The position numbers were made by a program, and so were the translations under genes. A model generated the notes under the pieces. That model made no database searches. It was not told where the DNA came from and saw nothing but the letters and a program-made list of their open reading frames with translations. Below are positions 34,761 through 44,077 of a stretch of 64,000 nucleotides of DNA, one piece after another. Each line of letters opens with the position of its first letter. Position 1 is the first letter of the stretch. Location of the stretch: contig NZ_JACVPQ010000001.1 in NCBI RefSeq assembly GCF_018881795.1, positions 124,001 to 188,000 of the forward strand, read 5' to 3'. This DNA is from Polynucleobacter sp. MWH-Jannik1A5. Its GTDB lineage: Bacteria; Pseudomonadota; Gammaproteobacteria; Burkholderiales; Burkholderiaceae.

Positions 34761-37181
34761 TTAGCCACACGCTCCGACGTAACCACAACTTGTGCAGTAA
34801 TCACAGCCATCTTTTTTTATCATCGCATGAGCGCCACAGTCCGGACATTTTTTCCCAGCCATTAGGCCCCCGCCCGTGCTTTTTTGAGAATCAAGCTCAC
34901 CAATCGTAAACTCCTCTGCAGCTTTAAATTCTGTAATTCCCCTTTTGGCTAGGATATTCTCAATAGCAAAAGCTACAGCAGCCACTTCAGAGTCATGCCA
35001 CATTGGGGCTACAGCACCATCTTGCTTTTTCTTCGTTCCTAATCGAACAGGCCCTCTATCCCAAGCAACCTTCCTCATATCGCTTAAAGCTCTAGCAAGA
35101 AAGCCTCCCCGCGCTGCAAGAGAGAGCATTCGCATACTCGAAGTAATCCACTGCTGAGACTCTCCACTTTGACCTACAGGCATAAAAAATTCAATTGCCC
35201 TCTCAACACTTGCTTTCTTGCCAGCAACCACCCCCTCAACAGTCAAAAAGGAAATAATTAAATACAGCGTTTTTTGCCCATCCTGAGTCCAGTAATTAAT
35301 TTTCTCAGCCACCGCAGGTAATTCGCCATTAGGACGGCGATCCACCACTTTTTTTGACGGACTATTTCTCCAATCCTCGCCATCTAGATCTGCGCTTAAG
35401 GGATTCTCGTTTGGACTAGGAGTTACCTGCAATACCGAACCCAAAATACTATTGGGTCGATAGGTGGCCATTCCCTTGAGCCTGGACTTCCATGCCGTTA
35501 GATATAGATCCTTAAATTTCTCATAAGGATAATCTGCCGGAACATTTACCGTTTTTGAAATGGCGGTATCAATAAATGGTTGAACTGCTTCCATCATCAA
35601 AATATGATCTTCAGCAGACATTTCTAAGGCAGTTACGAAATACTCTGGCAATACATTGACGTCTCCACCCAATTCCTTATACATCCTCCAAGCGTGATCC
35701 TCAACCGCATACTCTTTCGTTGAGCCATCAGCCTCTCTTTTCTTTCTGGTATATGTCCATGAGAAAGGAGGCTCAATTCCATTTGATGCATTATCTGCGA
35801 ATGCAAGACTCACTGTTCCAGTAGGCGCTATCGACAACAGGTGGCTATTTCTCAAGCCAAACTGCCGAATTTTTTTCTTCAAATCCTCACCAAGTCGACT
35901 CGCAAAATTTCCACCCGAAAGATATTGGTCGATATCCAAATCTGGAAATGACCCTTTCTCCTGAGCCAATGCAATTGAAGCCTCGTAGGAAATATCACGC
36001 AACTTTTCTGATATTTCCGCGGCCTTTAATCTCGCTGGAGCGCTGTTGTATGCCAGCTTAAGCATAATTAAGGCATCTCCAAGACCGGTAAAGCCTACGC
36101 CAATACGTCGCTTTGAGTGGGCCTCTAATCCCTGCTCTTCAAGTGGCCAGTATGTTGCATCCAAGACATTATCAAGCATGCGTACTTGAACCTTCACTAC
36201 TTCAGAGAATTTATCGAAATCAAAATAAGGTTCGCCTGAAAACCCGAAAGGATTGACGATAAATCTGGGGAGAATTATAGGGCCTAGGTCACAACAACCA
36301 TAGGGAGGCAAGGGCTGCTCACCACAAGGATTGGTCGCCTCAATCCTCTCGCAATAATACAAATTATTATCCTGATTAATATTGTCCAGAAATAAAATTC
36401 CAGGCTCGGCAAAATCATAGGCCGATTGCATAACCGCATCCCAAACATCTCTTGCTTTTACTTTCTTGTATACCCAGATTTGATCCGATTTTTGGTAAGC
36501 TCCATCCGCAATCAATAATTCACCAGGCTTTGCCTTGTGTACTAGCTCCATCTCCCCATCATTTTCAACCGATCGCATGAAATCATTTGAAACGCCAACG
36601 GAGACATTGAAGTTATTCCATCGACCCGGCGTTCTTTTTGCCGTAATGAAATCCAATATATCTGGGTGGTCTATTCTCAATACGCCCATTTGAGCCCCCC
36701 GTCTTGATCCAGCGCTTTCTACTGTGGAGCAGGATTGATCAAATACATTGATGTAACTACAAGGGCCTGAAGCAATTGAGGCGGTTCCTTTGACCTCGGA
36801 ACCTTTTGGTCGAATTCTAGAAAAGTCATACCCAACCCCGCCGCCACGACGCATAGTTTCGGCAGCCTGCTTTAAAGCCTCATAAATACCAGGGTAACCA
36901 TCCTCATCTAAGTCCTGAATACAATCTCCAACCGGCTGCACAAAGCAATTAATTAGAGTTGCCTTAATCCCAGTTCCCGCTGAGCTCATAATGCGACCGG
37001 CGCCAATGGCGCCTGCATTGAAATTCTCCAAGAATTTCTTCTCCACTTCTTCGCGTAGAGACGGCTCTTCTACTGAGGCGAGACTTTTTGCCACCCTTGC
37101 AAAAATAGTTTGCTCATCTTTTTCACCATTTTTTAAATACTTTTCAGCTAATACATCAAAACTAATTGGCTGCATAACCAT
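34761..37181 (-). CDS. nrdJ: Class II (adenosylcobalamin-dependent) ribonucleotide reductase
   Basis: 806 residues. The N-terminal half has SSAGTGIKATLINCFVQPVGD and the substrate-site region GSRRGAQMGVLRIDHPDI; the catalytic finger loop reads NPCGEQPLPPYGCCDLG; the C-terminal tail carries CPDCGAHAMIKKDGCDYCTSCG (quoted by its ends), a metal or redox motif. It makes deoxyribonucleotides without oxygen, using B12. It overlaps the upstream nitronate monooxygenase gene by 20 bases. The setting next to nitrate respiration fits use under low oxygen. Confidence 0.94.
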   Translation of the reverse strand: MVMQPISFDVLAEKYLKNGEKDEQTIFARVAKSLASVEEPSLREEVEKKFLENFNAGAIGAGRIMSSAGTGIKATLINCFVQPVGDCIQDLDEDGYPGIYEALKQAAETMRRGGGVGYDFSRIRPKGSEVKGTASIASGPCSYINVFDQSCSTVESAGSRRGAQMGVLRIDHPDILDFITAKRTPGRWNNFNVSVGVSNDFMRSVENDGEMELVHKAKPGELLIADGAYQKSDQIWVYKKVKARDVWDAVMQSAYDFAEPGILFLDNINQDNNLYYCERIEATNPCGEQPLPPYGCCDLGPIILPRFIVNPFGFSGEPYFDFDKFSEVVKVQVRMLDNVLDATYWPLEEQGLEAHSKRRIGVGFTGLGDALIMLKLAYNSAPARLKAAEISEKLRDISYEASIALAQEKGSFPDLDIDQYLSGGNFASRLGEDLKKKIRQFGLRNSHLLSIAPTGTVSLAFADNASNGIEPPFSWTYTRKKREADGSTKEYAVEDHAWRMYKELGGDVNVLPEYFVTALEMSAEDHILMMEAVQPFIDTAISKTVNVPADYPYEKFKDLYLTAWKSRLKGMATYRPNSILGSVLQVTPSPNENPLSADLDGEDWRNSPSKKVVDRRPNGELPAVAEKINYWTQDGQKTLYLIISFLTVEGVVAGKKASVERAIEFFMPVGQSGESQQWITSSMRMLSLAARGGFLARALSDMRKVAWDRGPVRLGTKKKQDGAVAPMWHDSEVAAVAFAIENILAKRGITEFKAAEEFTIGELDSQKSTGGGLMAGKKCPDCGAHAMIKKDGCDYCTSCGYVGACG

Positions 37182-38394
37182 AATTTTCTGGCTCCACTTC
37201 TGACAATAATTGGGTAATTAATTCGATGACGGGGCGTATCTGATTGCCAAAAGGTAAGGCGCCGGCCCCTCGAAAAAACAACCCTTTCTGTACATTGCCA
37301 GTAAGGGCGCTCCCAAGGACCTTATCAATGCAAAATTGACCCCATGAACCATTACCATCACGCAAGCCGCAATCATGAAGGCAATCAAAAATCATTGTGC
37401 AACGTGGTTTTTTGCGAGCCGTACCTTGCAGAATGCTCTCAACCTTTAGATACTTTCCAAGCCAGGGAGTTTTGACTGCTCTAGCTGGAAGTCCAGCCAC
37501 ACTTAAAAACTCAACTAAATCCTTTTGTTTGGCATTAGCCAGTACATGTTTAAATGCCTCGTCAGCGTCGCTCTCACAAGTTACCGCAAAAGCAGTGCCT
37601 AACTGGACGCCAGATGCTCCAAGTGCCTGCAAGCGCTTAATGTCTTGTAAGGAAGAAACTCCGCCAGCTGCAATTAGCGGAATCTGCCCTTCAATTCCGA
37701 TGGATTTAAAAAAAGTAAGCACCTCAGGGATGACATTTTCAAAATCAAATTTTGGGTTGTGAATATCCCCCACGCTAGATGCCCCTACATGCCCTCCAGC
37801 CAATCTAGGATTCTCGATCACAATGGCATCAGGAAGACGCCCTTTCTTCATCCATTTTTTTACTAATAATTGAACGCCTCTAGATTCTGACAGAATTGGA
37901 ATCAAAATGGCATCCGGAAAATCTGCCGCTAGATCCGGCAAATCAAGCGGTAAGCCGGCACCCACTACGATGGCATCAGCTCCATTCTCTAAGGAACACC
38001 TTACATAGGCGGCATACTCATTCACAGCCTTCATGACGTTTACTGCAATTAAACCAAATCCCTCAGAATCTACTTTAGCCTGGGTAATTTCCCGCCTTAA
38101 TGCCTCAATGTTCGCTTTATTAATGACCTCTCGACTATCCGAACAAGGAGATAGGTGTTGGGTCTCTTGCATTAAGTCTGGATGCAAACGTCTCAAATCA
38201 ATGGAGGAGATCGTTCCCATGCCTCCATTTTTTGCAACTGCGCCAGCAAGACGATGAGCTGATACCCCTACACCCATACCGCCTTGCACAATAGGAAGAA
38301 TTGTCTTGCCTTTGATGACTAGCGGTGTAATCCCGCTCTTAGTTAGTAGATCTCCTGAAAAGGAAGGAATCATCATATTCATTGGCATACCCAT
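37162..38394 (-). CDS. Nitronate monooxygenase-like flavoprotein
   Basis: 410 residues with a TIM-barrel FMN enzyme pattern. The N-terminal PIVQGGMGVGVSAHRLAGAV is followed by ADAIVVGAGLPLDLPDLA, the GGH segment RLAGGHVGAS and phosphate-binding IAAGGVSSLQDI...LGASGVQLGTAF. This is the 2-nitropropane dioxygenase/NMO family, which oxidises nitronates or reduces related compounds. It is longer than class I enzymes by a C-terminal extension with several cysteines (CTMIFDCLHDCGL). It heads a unit with nrdJ and follows nnrS by 33 bases. Confidence 0.85.
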   Translation of the reverse strand: MGMPMNMMIPSFSGDLLTKSGITPLVIKGKTILPIVQGGMGVGVSAHRLAGAVAKNGGMGTISSIDLRRLHPDLMQETQHLSPCSDSREVINKANIEALRREITQAKVDSEGFGLIAVNVMKAVNEYAAYVRCSLENGADAIVVGAGLPLDLPDLAADFPDAILIPILSESRGVQLLVKKWMKKGRLPDAIVIENPRLAGGHVGASSVGDIHNPKFDFENVIPEVLTFFKSIGIEGQIPLIAAGGVSSLQDIKRLQALGASGVQLGTAFAVTCESDADEAFKHVLANAKQKDLVEFLSVAGLPARAVKTPWLGKYLKVESILQGTARKKPRCTMIFDCLHDCGLRDGNGSWGQFCIDKVLGSALTGNVQKGLFFRGAGALPFGNQIRPVIELITQLLSEVEPENYGYAAN

Positions 38395-38427
38395 ATAAGA
38401 GACTGCGCTATCAACTCAATAGCGCCA

Positions 38428-39582
38428 CTACCCTGGTTGCCCATCCAAGCGGGGCTTGGTAAGCCAAGGAAAGTACTTGTAGATGTAAAGAATGAAAGCC
38501 AAACACCAGCAGATACCAGCTAACCCAATCGTAAAATGGAACCAAACGCCCACTGTTAAATGCGCAACCATCCAAATGACTGCTGTCACCTGCACCAATA
38601 CATAACAGCTCACTTCTATTGCCCCTGCCTTAATCAGCCTGCCTGTATGCCCCATAGCCGTTCTGGTAATCATGCCAATAATTAAGCCGCCCGTAGCACC
38701 AATACCAAAAGCATGCAGAGCGATATACATGGAGACCAGCCCAAAAGATGAAAAGCCGAGGAGGATAAAACCTAAAGGAATCCAAAAATAGGCAGCGTGT
38801 AGGATCCATACGATTGGCTTGGATCGTGTAGCCAAAGGCTTCCAACCTAACAGCAAAATAAACTGTAATACGCCGGTCAGAATGCATATGAGAGCAGTAA
38901 CAACGCTGACTGAAAAGAATATCCAAAGCAAAAAGGACGTCGCACTGAATGCCAGCACAACAGTTGCAAATGATTTATTGCGAAACTGCTTTAATCCTAC
39001 AATAGCATTTGCGGTAAAGCTTGGGATCACTCGACCACCAATCATGATTTCGATCATCACAATTAAAAATAATGATGAAATCAAAGGGGCATTACTATCA
39101 ATGCTGATATGCCCATAGGCAGACATATAGAACAGCCCATTCAATACTCCCAAAACACTAAGAATCAGGGGCAGGAATAGATTTCTCACCATGTTTCTTT
39201 GTAATATCAACTTACCAATAATCATTGCGATGATCGGCAAAAACAGAATGTCAATAATTACAAAATACGAACTAAATAACGGACCAAGTCTCCCCGCAAT
39301 CCAGAAAATTGCTAGCAGCATTAACGATCTGCCCTTAGGTGTCTCAAGCCCCGTCCATGATCTAACTGCAGTTAGGGAGAAGCCAGCTACAACTGTTGTT
39401 GCAAACCCAAAAATCATTTCATGGGCATGCCACTGAATTCCAGGAATCGAGCCAATACCTCGAATACCAGAACCACTGAGCTCCATCAGCCATTCCAAAA
39501 TAGCCACTACAGACCAAAATGCCGCCAATAAATAAAACGGTCTAAAGCCTAGCGCAAAAAGCGGAATGGTCTTCTTTGGCAT
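38428..39582 (-). CDS. nnrS: NnrS-family haem-copper membrane protein
   Basis: 384 residues, about twelve membrane helices. The N-terminal LFALGFRPFYLLAAFWSVVAI and IQWHAHEMIFGFATTVVAGF, and the later GGLIIGMITRTAMGHTGR, are NnrS hallmarks with conserved histidines that may bind haem and copper. NnrS protects against nitric-oxide stress in denitrifiers and pathogens. It lies 11 bases after the PAS gene. Its presence beside nar genes, though no NO-forming reductase is in the window, suggests NO relief during nitrate or nitrite metabolism. Confidence 0.93.
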   Translation of the reverse strand: MPKKTIPLFALGFRPFYLLAAFWSVVAILEWLMELSGSGIRGIGSIPGIQWHAHEMIFGFATTVVAGFSLTAVRSWTGLETPKGRSLMLLAIFWIAGRLGPLFSSYFVIIDILFLPIIAMIIGKLILQRNMVRNLFLPLILSVLGVLNGLFYMSAYGHISIDSNAPLISSLFLIVMIEIMIGGRVIPSFTANAIVGLKQFRNKSFATVVLAFSATSFLLWIFFSVSVVTALICILTGVLQFILLLGWKPLATRSKPIVWILHAAYFWIPLGFILLGFSSFGLVSMYIALHAFGIGATGGLIIGMITRTAMGHTGRLIKAGAIEVSCYVLVQVTAVIWMVAHLTVGVWFHFTIGLAGICWCLAFILYIYKYFPWLTKPRLDGQPG

Positions 39583-39593
39583 ATCTGCTTTAA

Positions 39594-40019
39594 TTACGAC
39601 TTCGCCTCTAGTTCAGCAATGCGTTTTTTGAGTTCACGATCCGTCTGAAAGCGCTCCGTATCATCCCTCACAATCGCTGCAATAGCGCCTACATTGCCAT
39701 CTTCATCCGTCAGCATTGCCACTGTGAAAGCAATTGATAAAGATCTCCCCTCTTTGTGAAGGGCCGGTACGGTGAGCAAGGTAGAACCGTAGCGGGTAGT
39801 TCCCGTCTCCATGGATTTTTTATACCCGTCCCAGTGCCGCGCTCTAAAACGCTCTGGCGTAATGATGTCCAAACTTTTACCCAGAGCTTCAGCAGCTGAG
39901 TATCCAAAAATTCTTTCTGCAGATGTATTCCAAAAAACAATATCGCCTTTGGCATCTGAAATAACAACACCATCACCCATCGCGTTGGCCAACTGCTCAA
40001 AATCAACTTGGTATTTCAT
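39594..40019 (-). CDS. Single PAS-domain protein
   Basis: 141 residues, almost entirely one PAS domain (about 10-125) with GDGVVISDAKGDIVFWNTSAERIFGY (quoted by its ends GDGVV and RIFGY). A short coiled-coil tail follows, DRELKKRIAELEAKS. No kinase or output domain is attached. Similar stand-alone PAS proteins are often found beside nnrS. It might sense redox, haem or NO and act on a partner. It is the first gene of the PAS-nnrS-NMO-nrdJ set. Confidence 0.82.
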   Translation of the reverse strand: MKYQVDFEQLANAMGDGVVISDAKGDIVFWNTSAERIFGYSAAEALGKSLDIITPERFRARHWDGYKKSMETGTTRYGSTLLTVPALHKEGRSLSIAFTVAMLTDEDGNVGAIAAIVRDDTERFQTDRELKKRIAELEAKS

Positions 40020-40225
40020 ATTCAGACAAACTCCGTAAGCTAGGGATCAAAAGGTCTATTGTTTTTAGATTTTTGGATTCTCCACGTAACCAGTGGTTAT
40101 TGAAATAGCTCTATAGAACTATGCCCAACAATAAGGCCTCTTTAAACGCTTGAAATGCAGACTTCTTTTGCTATAAATCAAATACTTGGAGATAAACAAG
40201 CGTTTAAATACAAATAAAAATTGAT

Positions 40226-40432
40226 ATGCTAAAAAAATTCCCCCTCAACCCACCACATCCAGAACGAGTATGTTGGGGATGCGAGAGATATTGCCCGTCG
40301 AATTCAATGGCATGTGGAAATGGATCCGATAGAACACAGCATCCCCATGAGCTTTTTGGAGATGGCTGGGAAAGCTGGGGGCTAGATGATCGAGAGTCTT
40401 TTAATGATCTTAAAAAATCAGCATGTGACTGA
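40226..40432 (+). CDS. DUF3079 small cysteine-rich protein
   Basis: 68 residues. The whole chain fits the DUF3079 pattern: KKFPLNPPHPERVCWGC, RYCPSNSMACGNGSDRTQHP and ELFGDGW. Four cysteines (about 16, 19, 23 and 30) suggest metal binding. The function is unknown. It stands alone, with no partner on the plus strand. Conservation of the motif makes it a real gene. Confidence 0.85.
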   Translation: MLKKFPLNPPHPERVCWGCERYCPSNSMACGNGSDRTQHPHELFGDGWESWGLDDRESFNDLKKSACD

Positions 40433-40879
40433 ATGATCCTGCTATCGCTAGAGCTACTCCGCAGTTATTTAAAGTAATACCCACAAAAATACCAATTCGG
40501 AGATTAGCATCTTCATTCCTAGTGGACCGGCTAGGGGGTGAATCTGGGGACATAAGATTCAAATAGTGCAGGCCTTGGTGACTACTTTTGGCCGCCCTCT
40601 ATTGCCGAAAAACCTTCAAGCGCCCCGTTTTAATCATTCGCAAAGCACCTCATAAGGCCCAACCGTCACGCTGAGTGACACTAGATAATTCATGTGACTA
40701 ACGCTCGAGCACGAGGGCTGAGATAGACTCCGGTGATTACAAAACAGGCTTTCGACGTGCCTCTTAACGGCAAGGAGAATGCGCCAAAAAGGAAATTATT
40801 AAAAACAACTACCTGAAGGTAATTTTAGTAATTCTTAGAAGTTTGGAACAGAATCGACAGATCTCGAAAATGCTCGACC
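40433..40879. other. Intergenic region with degenerate repeat and weak terminator
   Basis: 447 bases without a convincing gene. The left part holds repeat copy E (40463-40560, listed separately). The right end holds a TACC-ttca-GGTA stem with TTGTTTTT on the minus strand (about 40795-40830), likely a weak terminator of the methyltransferase gene. Nothing else is recognised. Confidence 0.5.
40463..40560 (-). repeat. Degenerate tRNA 3'-half repeat, copy E
   Basis: It follows the order of the 51.4-kb copy: GTTATTTAAAGTAAT (palindrome remnant), AAAAATACCAATTCGGAGATTAGC (decayed terminator; quoted by AATACCAATTCGG), then AGTGGACCGGCTAGGGGGTG, AATCTGGGGACATAAGATT (decayed acceptor, T-arm and anticodon loop). 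It is the most decayed copy seen. Confidence 0.6.
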
Positions 40880-41494
40880 CTATTCCATCCTACAAAAGCA
40901 ATATAGGAACTGTTGCGTAGCTCCCATTGGGGTTTGATGGATCTCAGTAGAGCTATCAATAAGCTTAAAGGTCTTACCAAACTGCCCATGTAAATGTTCA
41001 GAATCATAGCGAACTACATCTAGGCCGCTACATTTCTCGGGGCCTTCAGGGCCAAAGGTGGACATAATCACATAGCCGCCATGCTTCACTGAGCGCATTA
41101 CTTGCTCTACGTATCTGGCTCGCTGAGCTTCTTCAGTTAAAAAATGAAATACGGCTCTATCGTGCCAAACGTCAAAATAGCCTTGGGGTAATGTTGCTTG
41201 AGTAATATCAGCGCAGTACCAGTGAACCTTATCAGCCAACTTGCCAATACGATCCCTTGCTACATCAATTGCTTTTTGAGAAATATCTAAAACACTGAGG
41301 TCCCCATAACCCTCAGACAAAAGGTCGTCTACCAGTGTAGATTCGCCACCACCAATATCAATAATGGCAGCACTCTTATCAGCACTTGCTTGGCGAATAA
41401 GATTTAATGATGTCTCAAGATGAGGTGCATACCAACTCACCGCATCTGGCGCTTTGGTGCCGTAAACCTTTTCCCAGTGCTGTTTGTTATCCAT
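40880..41494 (-). CDS. Class I SAM-dependent methyltransferase
   Basis: 204 residues. The first motif reads AAIIDIGGGESTLVDDLL (binding of S-adenosylmethionine), the acidic second one LSVLDISQKAID, and the later YFDVWHDRAVFHFL matches motif IV-like residues of small-molecule methyltransferases. The start HWEKVYGTKAPDAVSWY is common in this family, often called thiopurine or ubiquinone-type. The substrate is unknown. It stands alone on the minus strand between two repeats. Confidence 0.85.
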   Translation of the reverse strand: MDNKQHWEKVYGTKAPDAVSWYAPHLETSLNLIRQASADKSAAIIDIGGGESTLVDDLLSEGYGDLSVLDISQKAIDVARDRIGKLADKVHWYCADITQATLPQGYFDVWHDRAVFHFLTEEAQRARYVEQVMRSVKHGGYVIMSTFGPEGPEKCSGLDVVRYDSEHLHGQFGKTFKLIDSSTEIHQTPMGATQQFLYCFCRME

Positions 41495-41625
41495 AATTAC
41501 CTTTTACATAATTATTTTTTCAATTCTATGCTCTTTTAAGAAATAGTCTCGATATCCATGACATTATCTAGGCATTACAAGCCATCGCCCCTCATAAGCA
41601 ATAGAGTCTAATCCCCCACCATTTC

Positions 41626-42417
41626 ATGACACGAGCTCGGCTTAGCCACTTAATCGCTATTTGGGTATCGATTGCCATCCACCTTGGACTGATCTTGTTA
41701 TGGGCAACATATGAAGGATTTATCTTTGTTAAACCCAAAGAGAAAAATCTGGACATTATTGAAGCTTATATTGAACAGCCTATTGCTAAAAACAATAGTG
41801 ACCTAAATGCTAGTCCAAATAGTGACAATCAACCAACCTCACTGGTAGCACTATCAGCCCCAACCGCAGAAGAGTGGGCTTTCGCATCTAAGTACACACT
41901 AAAAAATAGCAAGGGATATCGCCACTCTTTTGGCCAGCAAGTGCGAAGCATGATGGGAACTGCTGTTGAGGGGCCAGATCAAGGGCATGTGAGATTTAGA
42001 ATTGAAATTGCTCCAAATGGAACTGTTACTAAAGTGGAAGCACTTTGGAAAACATCTGACAAAGCAGAGCAACTAGCTAGACAGGCAATGAAGTCTATGC
42101 CAGCTTTGCCACCCACCCCTACTGGTAAGCCACTTATTTTTGAGAGAACGATTTCGCTCACACCATTTGCTACAAATGATGCCCCAATTTACAGGGATGA
42201 TTGCCTGCCTGATACGCCTTCGTTTAGCAATCCATTTGCTTGGGATGGCAAGTCGCCTCAAGAAATCAAGAAGAACAAGCCTGCTGAAAAACTCAGCACT
42301 GAAGCCTTGGCTGAATGCCTAAAGCAATTACCTCAGGACTCTATTGATGGCATAACTGCTGAAGCTCAACGTCAACTAGACATATGGAGTTCAGGAAAAC
42401 TCAATCGAGGAAAGTAG
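41626..42417 (+). CDS. TonB/TolA-like C-terminal domain protein
   Basis: 263 residues. One N-terminal membrane helix (about 8-28) is followed by a short periplasmic linker, then a TonB-C-like fold at about 115-180 (GHVRFRIEIAPNGTVTKVEALWKTS, quoted by GHVRFRIEIAPNG) and a C-terminal extension to residue 263. No ExbB or ExbD gene is adjacent. It may transduce energy to, or simply contact, the outer membrane. The domain call is moderately sure; the role is open. Confidence 0.65.
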   Translation: MTRARLSHLIAIWVSIAIHLGLILLWATYEGFIFVKPKEKNLDIIEAYIEQPIAKNNSDLNASPNSDNQPTSLVALSAPTAEEWAFASKYTLKNSKGYRHSFGQQVRSMMGTAVEGPDQGHVRFRIEIAPNGTVTKVEALWKTSDKAEQLARQAMKSMPALPPTPTGKPLIFERTISLTPFATNDAPIYRDDCLPDTPSFSNPFAWDGKSPQEIKKNKPAEKLSTEALAECLKQLPQDSIDGITAEAQRQLDIWSSGKLNRGK

Positions 42418-42509
42418 CATTCATATTCATGCGTATATACGCATATATATACGCCATTGTTTTAGACGACATTCCTATAATGGGGTAGGCACACACAATA
42501 AAGGCTTCT

Positions 42510-42860
42510 ATGGCTTGGATCATCACCAAATATCTCCTAACCGCAGGAATGGTTGTATTCATTTCTGAAGTTGCCAAGAGAAGCGATAGGCTGGGCGGCT
42601 TTATTGCGGCATTGCCACTAATGACCGTTTTAACTTTGGTATGGCTATATGTAGAAAACCAGCCCGAGGAAAAGATAGCCAATCATGCCTATTACACCTT
42701 TTGGTATGTGATTCCAACGCTGCCTATGTTTCTATTGTTTCCATACCTACTTCCAAGGCTGGGGTTTTGGATGACTATGGGAGCTTGCGTAGTGGCAACT
42801 GTTATCTGCTTTAGCTTATTTGCTTTGCTGATGAAAAGTTTTGGAATTAATCTGCTTTAG
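42510..42860 (+). CDS. DUF3147-like small membrane protein
   Basis: 116 residues with three to four hydrophobic helices (about 5-18, 31-47, 65-82, 88-108). The segments AKRSDRLGGFIAALPLMTVL and HAYYTFWYVIPTLPMFL fit the DUF3147 family of unknown function. It lies 92 bases after the TonB-like gene in the same direction and just before a repeat copy. Confidence 0.78.
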   Translation: MAWIITKYLLTAGMVVFISEVAKRSDRLGGFIAALPLMTVLTLVWLYVENQPEEKIANHAYYTFWYVIPTLPMFLLFPYLLPRLGFWMTMGACVVATVICFSLFALLMKSFGINLL

Positions 42861-42889
42861 GCAATGGCAGTTATTGGCCGAAAGCAGCC

Positions 42890-43000
42890 CCACAACCGCT
42901 ACTTTAATTAACGCTCAAAAGGCAAAACCCCACCACTGCTGATGAGTGTTTGCTTTTCTGGTGGGCCCACCAGGACTTGAATCTGCCTCTAGAAGCTGGG
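42890..43000 (-). repeat. tRNA 3'-half repeat, copy B
   Basis: In order: CTACTTTAATTAACGCTCAAAA (palindrome remnant; quoted by its core TACTTTAATTAACG), a GC-rich hairpin region CCCCACCACTGCTGATGAGTG, then CTGGTGGGCCCACCAGGACT and TGAATC (42958-42983), which are the exact acceptor end and most of the T-arm of a tRNA on the minus strand. Similarity fades after the T-loop. It overlaps the end of the MarR-like gene. Confidence 0.75.
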
Positions 43001-43363
43001 TTTGTGAGATCTACTCTGGGTGACTATACCCTTCAAAGCCTTCTCTAAACAATCTGACATAAATTGCACATACTTTATTGCCAGCTTAGTAGGGATAACG
43101 GATTTTTTACGAGCATCTGCTTTATCAGCAACAAGTTTGACATAACCCAGTACAGATAAATTTTTAAGCCTACCATGCAGCGTAGCTTGAGAACCGAGGT
43201 GGCTAAGGTCTATAAGCTCGCCTACCAATAAGGGAATCTTTCGCGAGTCTTGCTGCATGATGTATTCAAGTAACTGAATTTCAAGGCAATCTAAAGCGCG
43301 CCCTGGATTCATGCGATCAAGCGCATCAATCAGATTTAAAAAGCGAATATAGGCATTTGGCAT
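42989..43363 (-). CDS. MarR-like winged-helix regulator
   Basis: 124 residues. The fold is helical with a winged helix: LEIQLLEYIMQQDSRKIPLL, LSHLGSQATLHGRLKNLSVLGYVKL and the wing VADKADARKKSVIPT. This fits MarR-type regulators. The C-terminal tail (about ten residues, TQSRSHKPSF) is encoded where repeat copy B ends. The repeat may therefore have changed the original stop. No divergent target gene is obvious; a three-gene operon starts 157 bases to its right. Confidence 0.7.
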   Translation of the reverse strand: MPNAYIRFLNLIDALDRMNPGRALDCLEIQLLEYIMQQDSRKIPLLVGELIDLSHLGSQATLHGRLKNLSVLGYVKLVADKADARKKSVIPTKLAIKYVQFMSDCLEKALKGIVTQSRSHKPSF

Positions 43364-43520
43364 CTATGGATAGTAAGTCATCCTAGAGCTACATTCATTG
43401 ACCATCGTCAAGCCAAACCAAAGCTCTCTTTGAGCGCTCCTTTAATTTTGCGGCAGTGCATTATAAAAATTAGAACCAATTCTCATTCTCTAAGCGTATA
43501 GTTAATTTTAAGGGGAATAG

Positions 43521-43718
43521 ATGAAGCGGATTGTAGATATCTACCGAAAAGAGCAAAGGGACCAAGTTCTCTGGACTTATATCGTCTCTCTAGGCGGAGA
43601 TGGTTCTCACCCTAGTCTTGAAGACTTTAAAAAAGAAGCTTTACGATTAGCCGTTATGGATAAACGTGGCTCACTTACACACTTAGATGCTTATGTCCAT
43701 CTTGAAATCATCAAATAA
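43521..43718 (+). CDS. Small unknown protein, first gene of FixJ operon
   Basis: 65 residues, helical and charged, with RIVDIYRKEQRDQVLWTYIV and HPSLEDFKKEALRLAVMDKRG. No family is recognised. A strong AGGGGA precedes the ATG. It lies two bases before the next gene, and a FixJ-type regulator follows that one by overlap. It could be a small modulator of the regulator. Confidence 0.7.
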   Translation: MKRIVDIYRKEQRDQVLWTYIVSLGGDGSHPSLEDFKKEALRLAVMDKRGSLTHLDAYVHLEIIK

Positions 43719-43720
43719 CC

Positions 43721-44077
43721 ATGGGTAATAGCACATTACACGCGATCGCTATTGACGAGCTTCGCTACTCAAATCCAAACTTTTATAATGAGTATGAACT
43801 GTTAATTGAGGGTATCAGCGCACAAATTCGAGAGTTAGCGAAAAATCAAGCTGATCATTTAGATTACAGTAGCTTTACCGAAAGCTATGATCGAGCTAGC
43901 CATGAGCCGGTGTTGCAAGTGGTCATTGGAATCCAAAAGACAGAGTTGTATATTCATATCTATATCCACAAAGACAATTACTTTGTTATCGGCAAATCTG
44001 GAAGTGGCACGATAGCCAGAAATGTGGAAGAAGCGCTAGCACTTGTAGCGCAAAAGATAAAATCGATTAAAGAATGA
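43721..44077 (+). CDS. Unknown protein, second gene of FixJ operon
   Basis: 118 residues. An N-terminal helical part (IDELRYSNPNFYNEYELLI) is followed by a beta-rich region with VLQVVIGIQKTELYIHIYIHKD and NYFVIGKSGSGTIARNVEEAL. No family is recognised. Its stop overlaps the FixJ-type start by four bases (ATGA), so translation is coupled. Its co-occurrence with the regulator is the main clue to its role. Confidence 0.7.
   Translation: MGNSTLHAIAIDELRYSNPNFYNEYELLIEGISAQIRELAKNQADHLDYSSFTESYDRASHEPVLQVVIGIQKTELYIHIYIHKDNYFVIGKSGSGTIARNVEEALALVAQKIKSIKE

Noticed and set aside
43440..43500. Fur-box-like sequence (AATGAGAATTGG on the minus strand)
   Set aside because: The match is partial and no iron gene is nearby.
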